A stretch of DNA of 49,008 nt from assembly GCA_934663645.1 (NCBI GenBank), contig CAKUKR010000004.1, positions 1 to 49,008 of the forward strand, written 5' to 3'. The first letter of the stretch is position 1. Each line of letters begins with the position of its first letter. This document shows positions 26,387 through 35,367 of this stretch, in pieces. The notes below the pieces were generated by a model that worked only from the letters and a program-made list of their open reading frames with translations, was not told where the DNA came from and did no database searches. A program made the translations under genes and the position numbers. The DNA comes from an uncultured Muribaculaceae bacterium (GTDB lineage Bacteria > Bacteroidota > Bacteroidia > Bacteroidales > Muribaculaceae).

Positions 26387-27223
26387 TCAGTATTGGAGTA
26401 CCGCTGTCAGTTGGGAAGCTATGAAATATCCATGGCGGCGCGCGCCTTGCTCGGAGGTGTGTGCGCCGTCGTAGGTGTTTGTGCGCTTCACATTCTCAGC
26501 AGCCCGGTATGTGCCGCCGCACTTGTCAAGCGAGATAACGGGCAGTGACATACGGCATCCGCACTCGGCGATGATGTCCGAGACCTTGCGTATCTCGTCA
26601 TAGCCGCAAACTGTTGCTTGCGCCGGTGTCACCAGCACAATCTGTGCCTCGGGAAACCGCTGCATCAGCAACTCGCAGTCATACCGCACCGAGGCGGCAA
26701 GCGAAATAACCTCTGACGGTTTGCGGCTCGTGATGAAGCCCGACGTATCGGCAAATGCGTCCTGCGGCATTTTTGCGAAAACGCCAGGACGGCGGCTCTG
26801 AAACCACGCATCGTTGGTACCGGCATACAGTATTATTATGTCAGGCACAACCTGAGTGCCGCTGTCAACAGCATCGACAAGACGCATTACCTGATTGTAA
26901 ATCACGTTGTTGTCACCGAGAACTTCTGAATAATCCGTGATGTCAAGGAGTGTAGACGCGGTGTTGGTCCATGTCGCGCCACTGCGGGCATAGCTGCGGC
27001 ACGACGCTGGCCTGAACTTTTCGGCAAACCATTTGGGCCAGCCCTTCGGCTTCGAGCAGTCGTCACCGCCTATCCACGTGTTGGAGTCGCCGAGCAAGAC
27101 CACATTCAAACCCTCTCCCCGGCCGGAGCCGCCTGTGTCGGCAAATGCGGACACAGGCACGGCAAGCACTGCGATGAATAGCACCGCAAGAGCCGTTATC
27201 GTGTTTGTAAGAGACAATTTCAT
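26387..27223 (-). CDS. Secreted SGNH/GDSL hydrolase
   Basis: The 278-residue protein has a signal peptide (about 1-28, ending AFADT). SGNH blocks are in order: block I LLGDSNTW (nucleophile S47), block II Gly in ARSGATW (about G83), block III AGTND (N137) and block V DGAHTSEQG (D252, H255). It is likely a periplasmic or surface carbohydrate esterase or acyltransferase. The frame is open to 27364, but the added 47 residues are hydrophobic without homology and lie across the promoter region; the ATG at 27223 puts the signal peptide at the N terminus. It leads the operon with the MBOAT and DHHW genes, which suggests acting on O-acyl groups of the same polymer. Confidence 0.88.
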   Translation of the reverse strand: MKLSLTNTITALAVLFIAVLAVPVSAFADTGGSGRGEGLNVVLLGDSNTWIGGDDCSKPKGWPKWFAEKFRPASCRSYARSGATWTNTASTLLDITDYSEVLGDNNVIYNQVMRLVDAVDSGTQVVPDIIILYAGTNDAWFQSRRPGVFAKMPQDAFADTSGFITSRKPSEVISLAASVRYDCELLMQRFPEAQIVLVTPAQATVCGYDEIRKVSDIIAECGCRMSLPVISLDKCGGTYRAAENVKRTNTYDGAHTSEQGARRHGYFIASQLTAVLQY

Positions 27224-27266
27224 TGTATATAACTGCCGGAGGAGAAAATCCCCCGAAAACCAGCCA

Positions 27267-27274
27267 CAAAAGTA
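27267..27274 (-). promoter_or_regulatory. -7 element of the O-acylation operon
   Basis: Read on the minus strand: TACTTTTG, a full TAnnTTTG match about 44 bases before the SGNH start. No TTG stands at the usual -33 position. Confidence 0.5.
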
Positions 27275-27329
27275 GTAAAAATATTCCAATATACATCTGA
27301 CAAACACGCATATCTGCAATAAAAAACCG

Positions 27330-27361
27330 TTTGCGGAGGTGCGCGGAAATTTGTAACTTTG
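27330..27361 (+). promoter_or_regulatory. Promoter of the tamB gene
   Basis: TTTG (27330-27333), 20 bases, TAACTTTG (27354-27361). The ATG follows 16 bases after the -7 box, so the leader would be very short (about ten bases). Confidence 0.8.
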
Positions 27362-27377
27362 CACGATATACGCTTAT

Positions 27378-30300
27378 ATGAAAAGTCTGAACAAACTGTA
27401 CCGCGTCATACGCAGCATACTTTTCGCCACCATACTGACACTGGTGGGGCTGTATGTACTTTTGTATGTGGCGATTTCGTTGCCTCCGGTTCAGAATCAG
27501 ATACGTGAAGTCGCTCAAAGCGAGTTGTCGAAACTGCTCGGGACAGAAGTCTGCATCGGCTCTGTATACCTCTCCCCCGGGGGCGAAGTCCGGCTGACTG
27601 ACGTGAACGTCCCGGCGCCCGACGGAGGGAAATGCCTTTTCGTGAAAAGGCTTGGCGCGGGAATCGATTTGGGCAAACTCATCTTTGACCACAGGATTTG
27701 CTTCAACTACGCGGAAATCATCGGCCTCGACGGCGCACTCTCGCAGAAGGAGGAAAACGGACCGTGGAACATACAGTTCATCATCGACGCTTTCAAGCCC
27801 AAAGACCCGAACAAGCCGCCGACACAGTTTGACATCAAGCTGCGCAACGTGGTCATACGCCGCGCCGACATAACCGTTGACCGCCTGTGGCAACCGCACC
27901 TTGCCGACGGGCGCATCGACTTCAACCACCTGAAAATCGAGAACCTGCGCATGGACGTGACACTGCCACGGCTCAAAAACGACGACTTCTCGATAGACTT
28001 GCGCCGGCTCGCCCTGCGCGAAAAGTCCGGGTTGACGATAGACAAGATAGCCTGCCTCGCCCACATCACACCCAACAAACTCGATGTCGTGGGGCTGACC
28101 ATACAGCTGCCCGGCACATGCATTGACCCGGGCGAAATACACCTGTCATACAATGGCTATAGCGACATTGTCCCGGCGTTAAAACGCACGCACCACAACA
28201 TCGCCCTCGACAATACGCGCATCACGCCCTCCGACTTCAGCGCGTTTCTCCCTGCGCTTGCCGATTTCAGCAGTCCCATAACGCTGAACCTGAAAGCCGA
28301 CGGCGACACACAGGGCGTCAGCATAGACCACCTCGACCTGCGCACTGCCGACAAGAGCATCTCGCTGCTTGCAAAAGCGCGTGTGAGCGACTTCTCGTCA
28401 ATCGACGACATACAGCTGACGGTCAACCAATTTGCCGCAGAAATCACCCGCGAGGGCATCACACGGATATTGTCCCTAATACCGTCGATGCCGGAAAGGA
28501 CACGGGCGATGATAACCCGGCTGGGCGACTGCACGGTGTCGCTGCGCGGCTCAATGCAAAACCTGCGCGCAGACGCAGATGCCACTGTCGGCACGAGCAT
28601 CGGAGGTGTTGAAGCTGACATAATTGCAGACTTTTCGAGAAAAGGGCTGTTCGCAATATCTGGACACGCCGCCACCCCTGGCTTCAACCTCGGAACACTC
28701 CTCGACAACCCCAAACTGGGGAACATCGCAATCAATGCAGATGCAGATGTCACTATCGGCAACGGCGATGTTAACGGCAAGGCAGTTGTTGACCTGCGGA
28801 ACATATTCTTCAACGGCCAGAATTTCAACAACATACTTGCCAATGTAACCAAAGAGGGCAAGCAGATAAGCGGCAGGGTCACCGCCGATGACAGCGACCT
28901 AGCGCTGCAAGCTGACGGCAAGGCCATAATCAACGGCAAAGCATCAGTCATCGACGCCAACGTGCAGATAGGCCGCTTTTCCCCTTCGCGGTTCACCGCC
29001 GCCAAGGCTCTCGCCTCACGGTCGTTCAGCGGCAACATCGAGGCTCACGTCAACGGCCTTGACCCGAACACCGCGACAGGCGACCTGACACTGTCAGACT
29101 TCAGCATACACACTCAAGGGCGCAATCCGCTGCATATCGGCAATATACACATTTCAGCAGAAAAGGATGCTGCTCGCACCGTGACACTGCACAGCGATTT
29201 CATCGACGGCTCTGTCACAGGCAATTTTGACATAGCAAGGCTGCCGCAGACCATGACCGCCATTGCAGCCCACGCACTCCCGTCATTGATGCCCGGATAT
29301 GACAAGGCCTGCAGCGGCAACGGCCAGACTCTTGATTTCGACATAACTGTCAACAACGACAACACGCTGACCGAGTATTTCAACCTGCCGGTACGGCTGC
29401 TGACAGACATACGCATTACCGGAGCTGTTGACGGCGACACCGAAACCGCGTCCGTCAATGTTGACATACCCTATCTGCAACAAGGGACAAACAAGCTGAT
29501 ACGCGGCACATACCTGCAAGCACGCCTTGACGGGATGAACCGCACATCGGTGCTCGACTTAGGCACAATCCTGCCCGGCAAGAACGACACCGATGTCAAT
29601 GTAGGGCTGTCAGCCTTCGGCAACGGCGACAAGCTGCGAGCCAACGTGAACTGGGACTTGAACCGCCCCAAGAAGTACACCGGCGACGTGGCAATGGAAC
29701 TGTCCGTGGCCAAAGGCAATGACAACAGCCGCAGCTTCGGCATGCATGTCCTCCCGTCAAAGTTCTACGTGGCAGATGCCGTATGGCACATCGGCGACGG
29801 CAACGTGAGCTTTGACAGCGGACGGCTCTCCGTCGAGAATGTGAGCGTATGGCATCAGGACCAGTTTGTCAACATACACGGCTATGCCTCAAAAGACCCC
29901 GATGACACGCTGACCGTTGACCTGAGCGACATTGACCTCGACTACCTCTTTGAGACACTCAACATCAACTACGTCACTTTCGGCGGACAGGCAACAGGCA
30001 AGGCGGTGGCACGCTCCCTCTTTGACCTGAAAACCATGGATGCGCACACCGAAGACCTGAAGGTAAAGAACCTGACATACAATGGAGGACGGCTCGGCGA
30101 CGCAGCATTGTCTGGCAGATGGGACCCGCAAGAGATGAAAGTAGCAATCGGAGCAGACATCACAGACGAGGGACACCGGAGCGCACTCATAGACGGCGGC
30201 GTATGGGTGAAACGCGACTCGCTGTCGTTTGACATGAACACCGACAAGGTGAACATAAAGTTCCTACAGCCGTTTATGGCTGCATTCACCTCCGAAATAT

Positions 30301-31943
30301 CAGGCCGCGCCTCCGGCAAGGTGAAGCTGTTCGGAACATTCAAGGACATCGACATGACCGGGCGGGTGTTTGCCGACACGCTCACCATGAAGGTTGACTA
30401 TACGAATGTATATTACTCAGGCTCGGACTCGGTAATCATCGACCCGGGCCACATCCGCGTACCCTCGTTCCGCATATATGACCAGTACGGCAACTCCGGC
30501 GTGTTCAGCGGCACGCTGACGCACGACTATTTCCACAACCCGGCGTTTGACTTCCGCGTGGATGATGCACACAACCTGCTGTGCTACAACACGGACGCGA
30601 AAATCAATCCCGACTGGTACGGCAAAATTTACGGCAACGGCGGCGGCACTATAACCGGCTATCCCGGCTATGTCGGCATAATGGTAGACATGGCAGTAGC
30701 CCCGAAATCCGTATTCACGTTTGTCCTGAACGATTCAGAGGCAGCTGCCGACTACAATTTCCTCACCTTCTCAGACCGCAGAGCCGAGGAGAAGAGGCGC
30801 AAGGAGGAGGAAGAAAAGGCTGCGTCAGACACCGAGCCGGACTTCGTAAAGCGTTTCCGCAAGAAACAAGAGGAACAACAGCAGAGCCGACCCTCCGTGT
30901 TCGCGCTCGACATACGCGCCACTGTCACACCGCAAGCCGAGATGATACTCGTCATGGACCCGATAGGCGGCGACAAGATACGCGCCCACGGCTCGGGAGC
31001 GATGCAGATAGGCTATTCATCAGACAGCGACGAGATGACCATGTACGGCAAATACACCCTCTCAGACGGCATGTACAACTTCACGCTGCAAGACCTTATC
31101 CTCAAGGACTTCACCATACGCCCGGGGAGCAACATCTCGTTTAACGGCGACCCGTTCAAGGCAATGCTCGACATCAACGCCATTTACCGCGTCAACACCA
31201 ACCTTGCCGACCTCGACAAGAGCTTCACCACCGACCGCGACCTGAACCGCACCAATGTGCCTGTAGACGCGGTGCTGGCAGTGAAGGGCGACCTCGAAGC
31301 CCCCGAGATTACATTTGACATCGAGCTGCCCACGCTCACACAGGACGTGGCCCGCAAGGTGAAGAGCATCATCTCCACCGAGGACATGATGAGCCGACAA
31401 ATCATCTACCTGCTAGCCCTCAACCGCTTCTACACGCCTGAATACATGGCGACAAGCGGCAACCGTGGCGAGCTCACGTCGGTAGCCTCAGCCACGGTAT
31501 CTTCGCAGATTTCCAATATGCTCGCACAGCTCACCGACAAACTCACCATTTCGCCGTCGCTGCGCTCGGACAAGGGGGATTTCTCCGACACCGAAGTTGA
31601 CGTGGCACTCTCCTCTCGGCTGCTCAACAACCGGCTGCTGCTCAACGGCAATTTCGGATACCGCGACAAGGCGACTTCCAACACCACGTTTGTCGGCGAC
31701 TTCGACATCGAGTACCTCCTCAACCGCAGCGGCAACCTCCGGCTGAAGGCATACAACCATTACAACGACCAGAATTACTACCTCAAGTCAGCCCTGACCA
31801 CCCAGGGAATAGGCATAATATACCGCAAGGATTTCGACAACCCGTTCTCGTTTCTGCGCCGCAGGAAGAAACGCGACAACACCGAAATCCCAGATTCTGT
31901 GCCTCCGCAAGAAGCTGCCATCGAGACAAAAGAGCATCAGTGA
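27378..31943 (+). CDS. TamB-like translocation/assembly protein (AsmA/TamB superfamily)
   Basis: This 1521-residue protein has one N-terminal membrane anchor (about residues 13-37), then LLGTEVCIGSVYLSPGGEVR with LTDVNV typical of the AsmA/TamB start, a very long stretch of repeating beta-strands, and a C-terminal DUF490 (TamB) domain with VKSIISTEDMMSRQIIYLL, SQISNMLAQLTDKLT and repeated amphipathic strands to the end. A charged Lys/Glu-rich insert (about residues 1135-1165, RRAEEKRRKEEEEKAA) interrupts the strand region. TamB-type proteins form hydrophobic grooves bridging inner and outer membranes and are linked to phospholipid transport and barrel assembly. No TamA/BamA-type partner is beside it. 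ftsY follows after 50 bases with its own likely promoter. Confidence 0.93.
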   Translation: MKSLNKLYRVIRSILFATILTLVGLYVLLYVAISLPPVQNQIREVAQSELSKLLGTEVCIGSVYLSPGGEVRLTDVNVPAPDGGKCLFVKRLGAGIDLGKLIFDHRICFNYAEIIGLDGALSQKEENGPWNIQFIIDAFKPKDPNKPPTQFDIKLRNVVIRRADITVDRLWQPHLADGRIDFNHLKIENLRMDVTLPRLKNDDFSIDLRRLALREKSGLTIDKIACLAHITPNKLDVVGLTIQLPGTCIDPGEIHLSYNGYSDIVPALKRTHHNIALDNTRITPSDFSAFLPALADFSSPITLNLKADGDTQGVSIDHLDLRTADKSISLLAKARVSDFSSIDDIQLTVNQFAAEITREGITRILSLIPSMPERTRAMITRLGDCTVSLRGSMQNLRADADATVGTSIGGVEADIIADFSRKGLFAISGHAATPGFNLGTLLDNPKLGNIAINADADVTIGNGDVNGKAVVDLRNIFFNGQNFNNILANVTKEGKQISGRVTADDSDLALQADGKAIINGKASVIDANVQIGRFSPSRFTAAKALASRSFSGNIEAHVNGLDPNTATGDLTLSDFSIHTQGRNPLHIGNIHISAEKDAARTVTLHSDFIDGSVTGNFDIARLPQTMTAIAAHALPSLMPGYDKACSGNGQTLDFDITVNNDNTLTEYFNLPVRLLTDIRITGAVDGDTETASVNVDIPYLQQGTNKLIRGTYLQARLDGMNRTSVLDLGTILPGKNDTDVNVGLSAFGNGDKLRANVNWDLNRPKKYTGDVAMELSVAKGNDNSRSFGMHVLPSKFYVADAVWHIGDGNVSFDSGRLSVENVSVWHQDQFVNIHGYASKDPDDTLTVDLSDIDLDYLFETLNINYVTFGGQATGKAVARSLFDLKTMDAHTEDLKVKNLTYNGGRLGDAALSGRWDPQEMKVAIGADITDEGHRSALIDGGVWVKRDSLSFDMNTDKVNIKFLQPFMAAFTSEISGRASGKVKLFGTFKDIDMTGRVFADTLTMKVDYTNVYYSGSDSVIIDPGHIRVPSFRIYDQYGNSGVFSGTLTHDYFHNPAFDFRVDDAHNLLCYNTDAKINPDWYGKIYGNGGGTITGYPGYVGIMVDMAVAPKSVFTFVLNDSEAAADYNFLTFSDRRAEEKRRKEEEEKAASDTEPDFVKRFRKKQEEQQQSRPSVFALDIRATVTPQAEMILVMDPIGGDKIRAHGSGAMQIGYSSDSDEMTMYGKYTLSDGMYNFTLQDLILKDFTIRPGSNISFNGDPFKAMLDINAIYRVNTNLADLDKSFTTDRDLNRTNVPVDAVLAVKGDLEAPEITFDIELPTLTQDVARKVKSIISTEDMMSRQIIYLLALNRFYTPEYMATSGNRGELTSVASATVSSQISNMLAQLTDKLTISPSLRSDKGDFSDTEVDVALSSRLLNNRLLLNGNFGYRDKATSNTTFVGDFDIEYLLNRSGNLRLKAYNHYNDQNYYLKSALTTQGIGIIYRKDFDNPFSFLRRRKKRDNTEIPDSVPPQEAAIETKEHQ

Positions 31944-31944
31944 G

Positions 31945-31975
31945 TTGACAGACACGGTATTTTTGATTAACTTCG
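31945..31975 (+). promoter_or_regulatory. Likely promoter of ftsY
   Basis: TTG (31945-31947), 20 bases, TAACTTCG (31968-31975). The box carries the TTCG variant also seen before the DUF3127 gene and rpiB. Confidence 0.55.
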
Positions 31976-31993
31976 CGCAAAATTTACTACCAG

Positions 31994-32974
31994 ATGGGTT
32001 TTCTGAAGAAACTGTTCAGTCGAGAGAAGAAGGAAAAGCTCGACACCGGTCTGCAAAAGACCAAGCAAGGGATGTGGGAGAAAATCACCCGCGCCATCGT
32101 CGGCAAAAAAACTGTTGACGATGACTTCCTCGATGATCTCGAAGAGGCGTTCGTCACAAGCGATGTGGGCGTTGACACTACAGTCAAAATCATCGACAGG
32201 CTCAAGGAGCGTGTTGCAAAAGACAAGTACGTCAACACCGAGGAACTGGCAGGCATCCTATGCTCCGAAATATGCGACATGATCGGCGAGAACGCCGTGG
32301 CTGACGACGAGCGCGATGACGATTTTGCCGTTGACAAGTCGAAAGGCACGCCCTACGTCATACTCGTAGTCGGCGTGAACGGCGTGGGCAAGACCACCAC
32401 CATAGGCAAGCTGGCGCACATGTACAAGCAAGCCGGCAACAAGGTGGTGCTCGGCGCGGCCGACACATACCGCGCTGCTGCCATTGAGCAGCTCTCCATC
32501 TGGGGAGAGCGCGTGGGTGTGCCAGTGGTTAAACAGCAGATGGGCAGCGACCCGGCTGCCGTGGCTTTTGACACTCTCGAGTCGGCAAAGGCTCGCGGCG
32601 CAGACGTGGTAATCATTGACACCGCCGGCCGTCTGCACAACAAGGCGGGACTGATGAACGAGCTGTCCAAAATCAAGCGCGTGATGCAGCGTGTCGTGCC
32701 AGAGGCCCCGCAGGAGATACTGCTGGTGCTCGATGCTTCTACCGGACAGAACGCCATAGAACAGGCTCGCCAGTTCATAGCTGCTACCGACGTGAACTGC
32801 ATGGCTGTCACCAAGCTCGACGGCACTGCCAAGGGCGGCGCGATAATCGGCATCTGCGACCAGTTCAAGATACCCGTAAAATATATCGGCATAGGCGAGC
32901 AGATTGGCGACCTGCAGATATTCCGCCCCACAGAGTATGTGCGCTCGCTGTTCCAGTCCGCTATCGAAAAATAG
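31994..32974 (+). CDS. ftsY: Signal recognition particle receptor FtsY
   Basis: The 326-residue GTPase has a short basic N-terminal helix (FLKKLFSREKKEKL), the NG-domain P-loop GVNGVGKTTTIGKLA (about residue 127), the insertion-box segment AADTYRAAAIEQLSIWGERV, DTAGRLHNKAGLM (G3) and TKLDGTAKGGAIIGI (G4), then PVKYIGIGEQIGDL near the end. It docks SRP-bound ribosomes at the membrane for co-translational insertion. It lacks the long acidic A domain of E. coli FtsY, as most FtsY proteins do. rimO begins 18 bases after its stop, consistent with one transcript. Confidence 0.97.
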   Translation: MGFLKKLFSREKKEKLDTGLQKTKQGMWEKITRAIVGKKTVDDDFLDDLEEAFVTSDVGVDTTVKIIDRLKERVAKDKYVNTEELAGILCSEICDMIGENAVADDERDDDFAVDKSKGTPYVILVVGVNGVGKTTTIGKLAHMYKQAGNKVVLGAADTYRAAAIEQLSIWGERVGVPVVKQQMGSDPAAVAFDTLESAKARGADVVIIDTAGRLHNKAGLMNELSKIKRVMQRVVPEAPQEILLVLDASTGQNAIEQARQFIAATDVNCMAVTKLDGTAKGGAIIGICDQFKIPVKYIGIGEQIGDLQIFRPTEYVRSLFQSAIEK

Positions 32975-32992
32975 ACCCACACTTCACCCGAA

Positions 32993-34303
32993 ATGCCGTT
33001 CATTCACAACAGGATAGACATAATCTCCCTGGGCTGCTCCAAAAACCTGATTGACTCGGAAAGGCTGCTGCGCCGCCTTGTCGCCAAAGGGTACACGATG
33101 AGCCACGACCCGGAGACCCCGGCCGGGGAATATGTAGTCGTCAACACCTGCGGGTTCATTGGCGATGCCAAGGAGGAGTCCGTCAATATGCTGCTTCAGC
33201 TCGCCCAAATGAAGGAAAGCGGCGACATAGGCAAAATCGCCGTCATGGGATGCCTGTCGCAGCGGTATATGGACGAGCTGAAAGAGGCAATACCCGAGGT
33301 TGACCTGTGGTACGGCAAATTTGACTGGAATGCCTTCGTCACCTCGCTGCCGGATGTCGTCCCCGCGAAAACGGAGGTCAAGGAATGGCAGCGCACCGTT
33401 ACCACCCTGCCGCATACGGCATACCTGAAAATCTCCGAGGGGTGCAACCGCTTCTGCGCATTCTGCGCAATCCCCCTTATCACCGGGCGTCATACCTCCC
33501 GTCCCATGGAGGAAATTGAGGAGGAAGTGCGCGACTTGGTGAAATCCGGCGTTTCGGAGCTGAATGTGATAGCGCAAGACCTCTCGTCATACGGCATCGA
33601 CCTGTACGGCGGACACCGCCTCGCCAAGCTCGTAGACCGCATAGCCGACATACCGGGGGTGCGCCGAATACGTCTGCACTATGCCTACCCCTCTGACTTC
33701 CCCTACGATGTCCTCGAGGTGATGCGCCGCCGCGACAACGTATGCTCCTACATGGACATCGCCCTGCAGCATATCTCCGACAAGATGCTCACTGCCATGC
33801 GCCGCCATATCAACAAGGAGGAGACTTTGCAGCTCATCGACCGTATGCGCCGCGAAGTTCCTGACCTGAAATTGCGGACTACACTCATGGTTGGCTTCCC
33901 TGGTGAGACTGACGAGGACTTTCAGGAACTGCTCGATTTCGTGCGCACAGTGCGGTTTGAACGCATGGGAGCATTTGCATACAGCGAGGAGGAAGGCACT
34001 TACGCCGCCCTGCACCTCATCGACGATGTCCCAGAGGAAACCAAGCAGCAACGCCTCGACACGCTGATGCAGCTACAGCAGGAGATTTCCCTCGAACTGC
34101 AACAGGAAATGATCGGCACACGGCTTACTGTCGTTGTCGACACCGTCAATGAAGACGGCTCGGCGATATGCCGCACGCAATGGGACAGCCCGGAAGTTGA
34201 CCCGGAGCTGATAATAGACCGCACAGATGCAAAGCCCGGCGACTACATAGAGGTGGAAGTGACTGACGCTGCGGAATTTGAGCTGTACGGACGACAATTA
34301 TAA
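32993..34303 (+). CDS. rimO: Ribosomal protein uS12 methylthiotransferase RimO
   Basis: The 436-residue radical-SAM enzyme has the UPF0004 domain cysteines C15 (SLGCSKNLIDSE), C53 (NTCGFIGDAKEES) and C87 (MGCLSQRY), the radical-SAM cluster C151-x3-C155-x2-C158 (GCNRFCAFCAIP), and a C-terminal TRAM domain. SLGCSKNLIDSE separates RimO from MiaB. It adds a methylthio group to an aspartate of ribosomal protein S12 using two iron-sulfur clusters. It lies directly behind ftsY and before the isochorismate synthase gene. Confidence 0.97.
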   Translation: MPFIHNRIDIISLGCSKNLIDSERLLRRLVAKGYTMSHDPETPAGEYVVVNTCGFIGDAKEESVNMLLQLAQMKESGDIGKIAVMGCLSQRYMDELKEAIPEVDLWYGKFDWNAFVTSLPDVVPAKTEVKEWQRTVTTLPHTAYLKISEGCNRFCAFCAIPLITGRHTSRPMEEIEEEVRDLVKSGVSELNVIAQDLSSYGIDLYGGHRLAKLVDRIADIPGVRRIRLHYAYPSDFPYDVLEVMRRRDNVCSYMDIALQHISDKMLTAMRRHINKEETLQLIDRMRREVPDLKLRTTLMVGFPGETDEDFQELLDFVRTVRFERMGAFAYSEEEGTYAALHLIDDVPEETKQQRLDTLMQLQQEISLELQQEMIGTRLTVVVDTVNEDGSAICRTQWDSPEVDPELIIDRTDAKPGDYIEVEVTDAAEFELYGRQL

Positions 34304-34326
34304 TCAAAAGCAACTGTCTGACCACA

Positions 34327-35352
34327 GTGACCAACGAAACATATAAATGCGAGTGGCAGCTGCGCTTGCCCGACGGCACAAGACAGAACGGCTCATCAGC
34401 CAGTATCTGTGAGGGACTTCAAATACCCGGGTTTGTCATTTCACCGTTTGACACAGGAGACCACCGGGCCATAACCATACCGACAGACGATACCGCTGCG
34501 GGGTTCAGCCAGCTAATGGACGTTGAGGGTCACAAATCATTGCCCGAAGCAGCGACCACGCGCAAGCAACACCTGCGCAACGTGGCACTTGCCGGCTTAT
34601 ATCACCGCGAAAACGACACTCGCGGCAAGACCGTTATAAGCCGCGTGTCAATACATCAGACAGAGTTGAGTGCAGAAGAACTGTTCCGCAACCTCGACAG
34701 GCTGTACCCTGATGCGTGCATATTCAGCTTCGACACACCGGCGACAGGCGCATGGGTAGGCGCAAGCCCTGAGTTGCTGCTCGAGGCTCACAACGGCACT
34801 CTCCATACCATGTCGCTAGCAGGTACACGCCCTGCCGGGACAACAGAGGAATGGGGATGGGACGACAAAAACATTGTGGAGCAACAGATTGTGACCGACA
34901 CAATTTGCGATACGTTTCGCCAGCACGGCGTTGCTCCCGTCACAACCGAGCCTCAGACACTACGCGCCGGAAGCGTTGAGCACCGCTGCACACACATAAC
35001 GGCAGACCTGCCCCCGCATTGGGACAAAGGCTGTCTGCAACAGCTGCTCGCTGACCTGTCCCCCACACCCGCCCTTGGCGGCTATCCGAGGGATGCGAGC
35101 ATCTCGCTCATCAAACGCCTCGAGAAACACGACCGCTCATGCTATGGCGGATACTTCGGCTATATCGAGAGTGCAACCGAGTTCCGCTTCAACGTGTGCC
35201 TGCGGTGCGCCCAGCTGGCCGACGGCAAAGCGTACATCTACACAGGCGGCGGCATAACCTCGCTCAGCGACCCCGAAGCCGAATGGGAAGAGACATGCCG
35301 CAAGGCGCAGACCATGCTCGCAGCACTCGGCATTACCTCAAACCAAGGGTAA
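34327..35352 (+). CDS. menF: Isochorismate synthase (chorismate-binding enzyme)
   Basis: The 341-residue protein is a compact chorismate-binding enzyme. Motifs include GASPELLLEAHNG, SLAGTRPAGT, EHRCTHITADLP, PTPALGGYPRDAS, CYGGYFGYIES and YIYTGGGITSLSDPEAEWEE. The balance of motifs and short length fit MenF-type isochorismate synthase of menaquinone synthesis, rather than anthranilate or aminodeoxychorismate synthase. It converts chorismate to isochorismate. The start codon is GTG, 23 bases after rimO. Other men genes are not in the window, which is unusual because menF often precedes menD; an alternative chorismate enzyme cannot be fully excluded. Confidence 0.85.
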   Translation: MTNETYKCEWQLRLPDGTRQNGSSASICEGLQIPGFVISPFDTGDHRAITIPTDDTAAGFSQLMDVEGHKSLPEAATTRKQHLRNVALAGLYHRENDTRGKTVISRVSIHQTELSAEELFRNLDRLYPDACIFSFDTPATGAWVGASPELLLEAHNGTLHTMSLAGTRPAGTTEEWGWDDKNIVEQQIVTDTICDTFRQHGVAPVTTEPQTLRAGSVEHRCTHITADLPPHWDKGCLQQLLADLSPTPALGGYPRDASISLIKRLEKHDRSCYGGYFGYIESATEFRFNVCLRCAQLADGKAYIYTGGGITSLSDPEAEWEETCRKAQTMLAALGITSNQG

Positions 35353-35367
35353 CACCCGCAACAGAAG

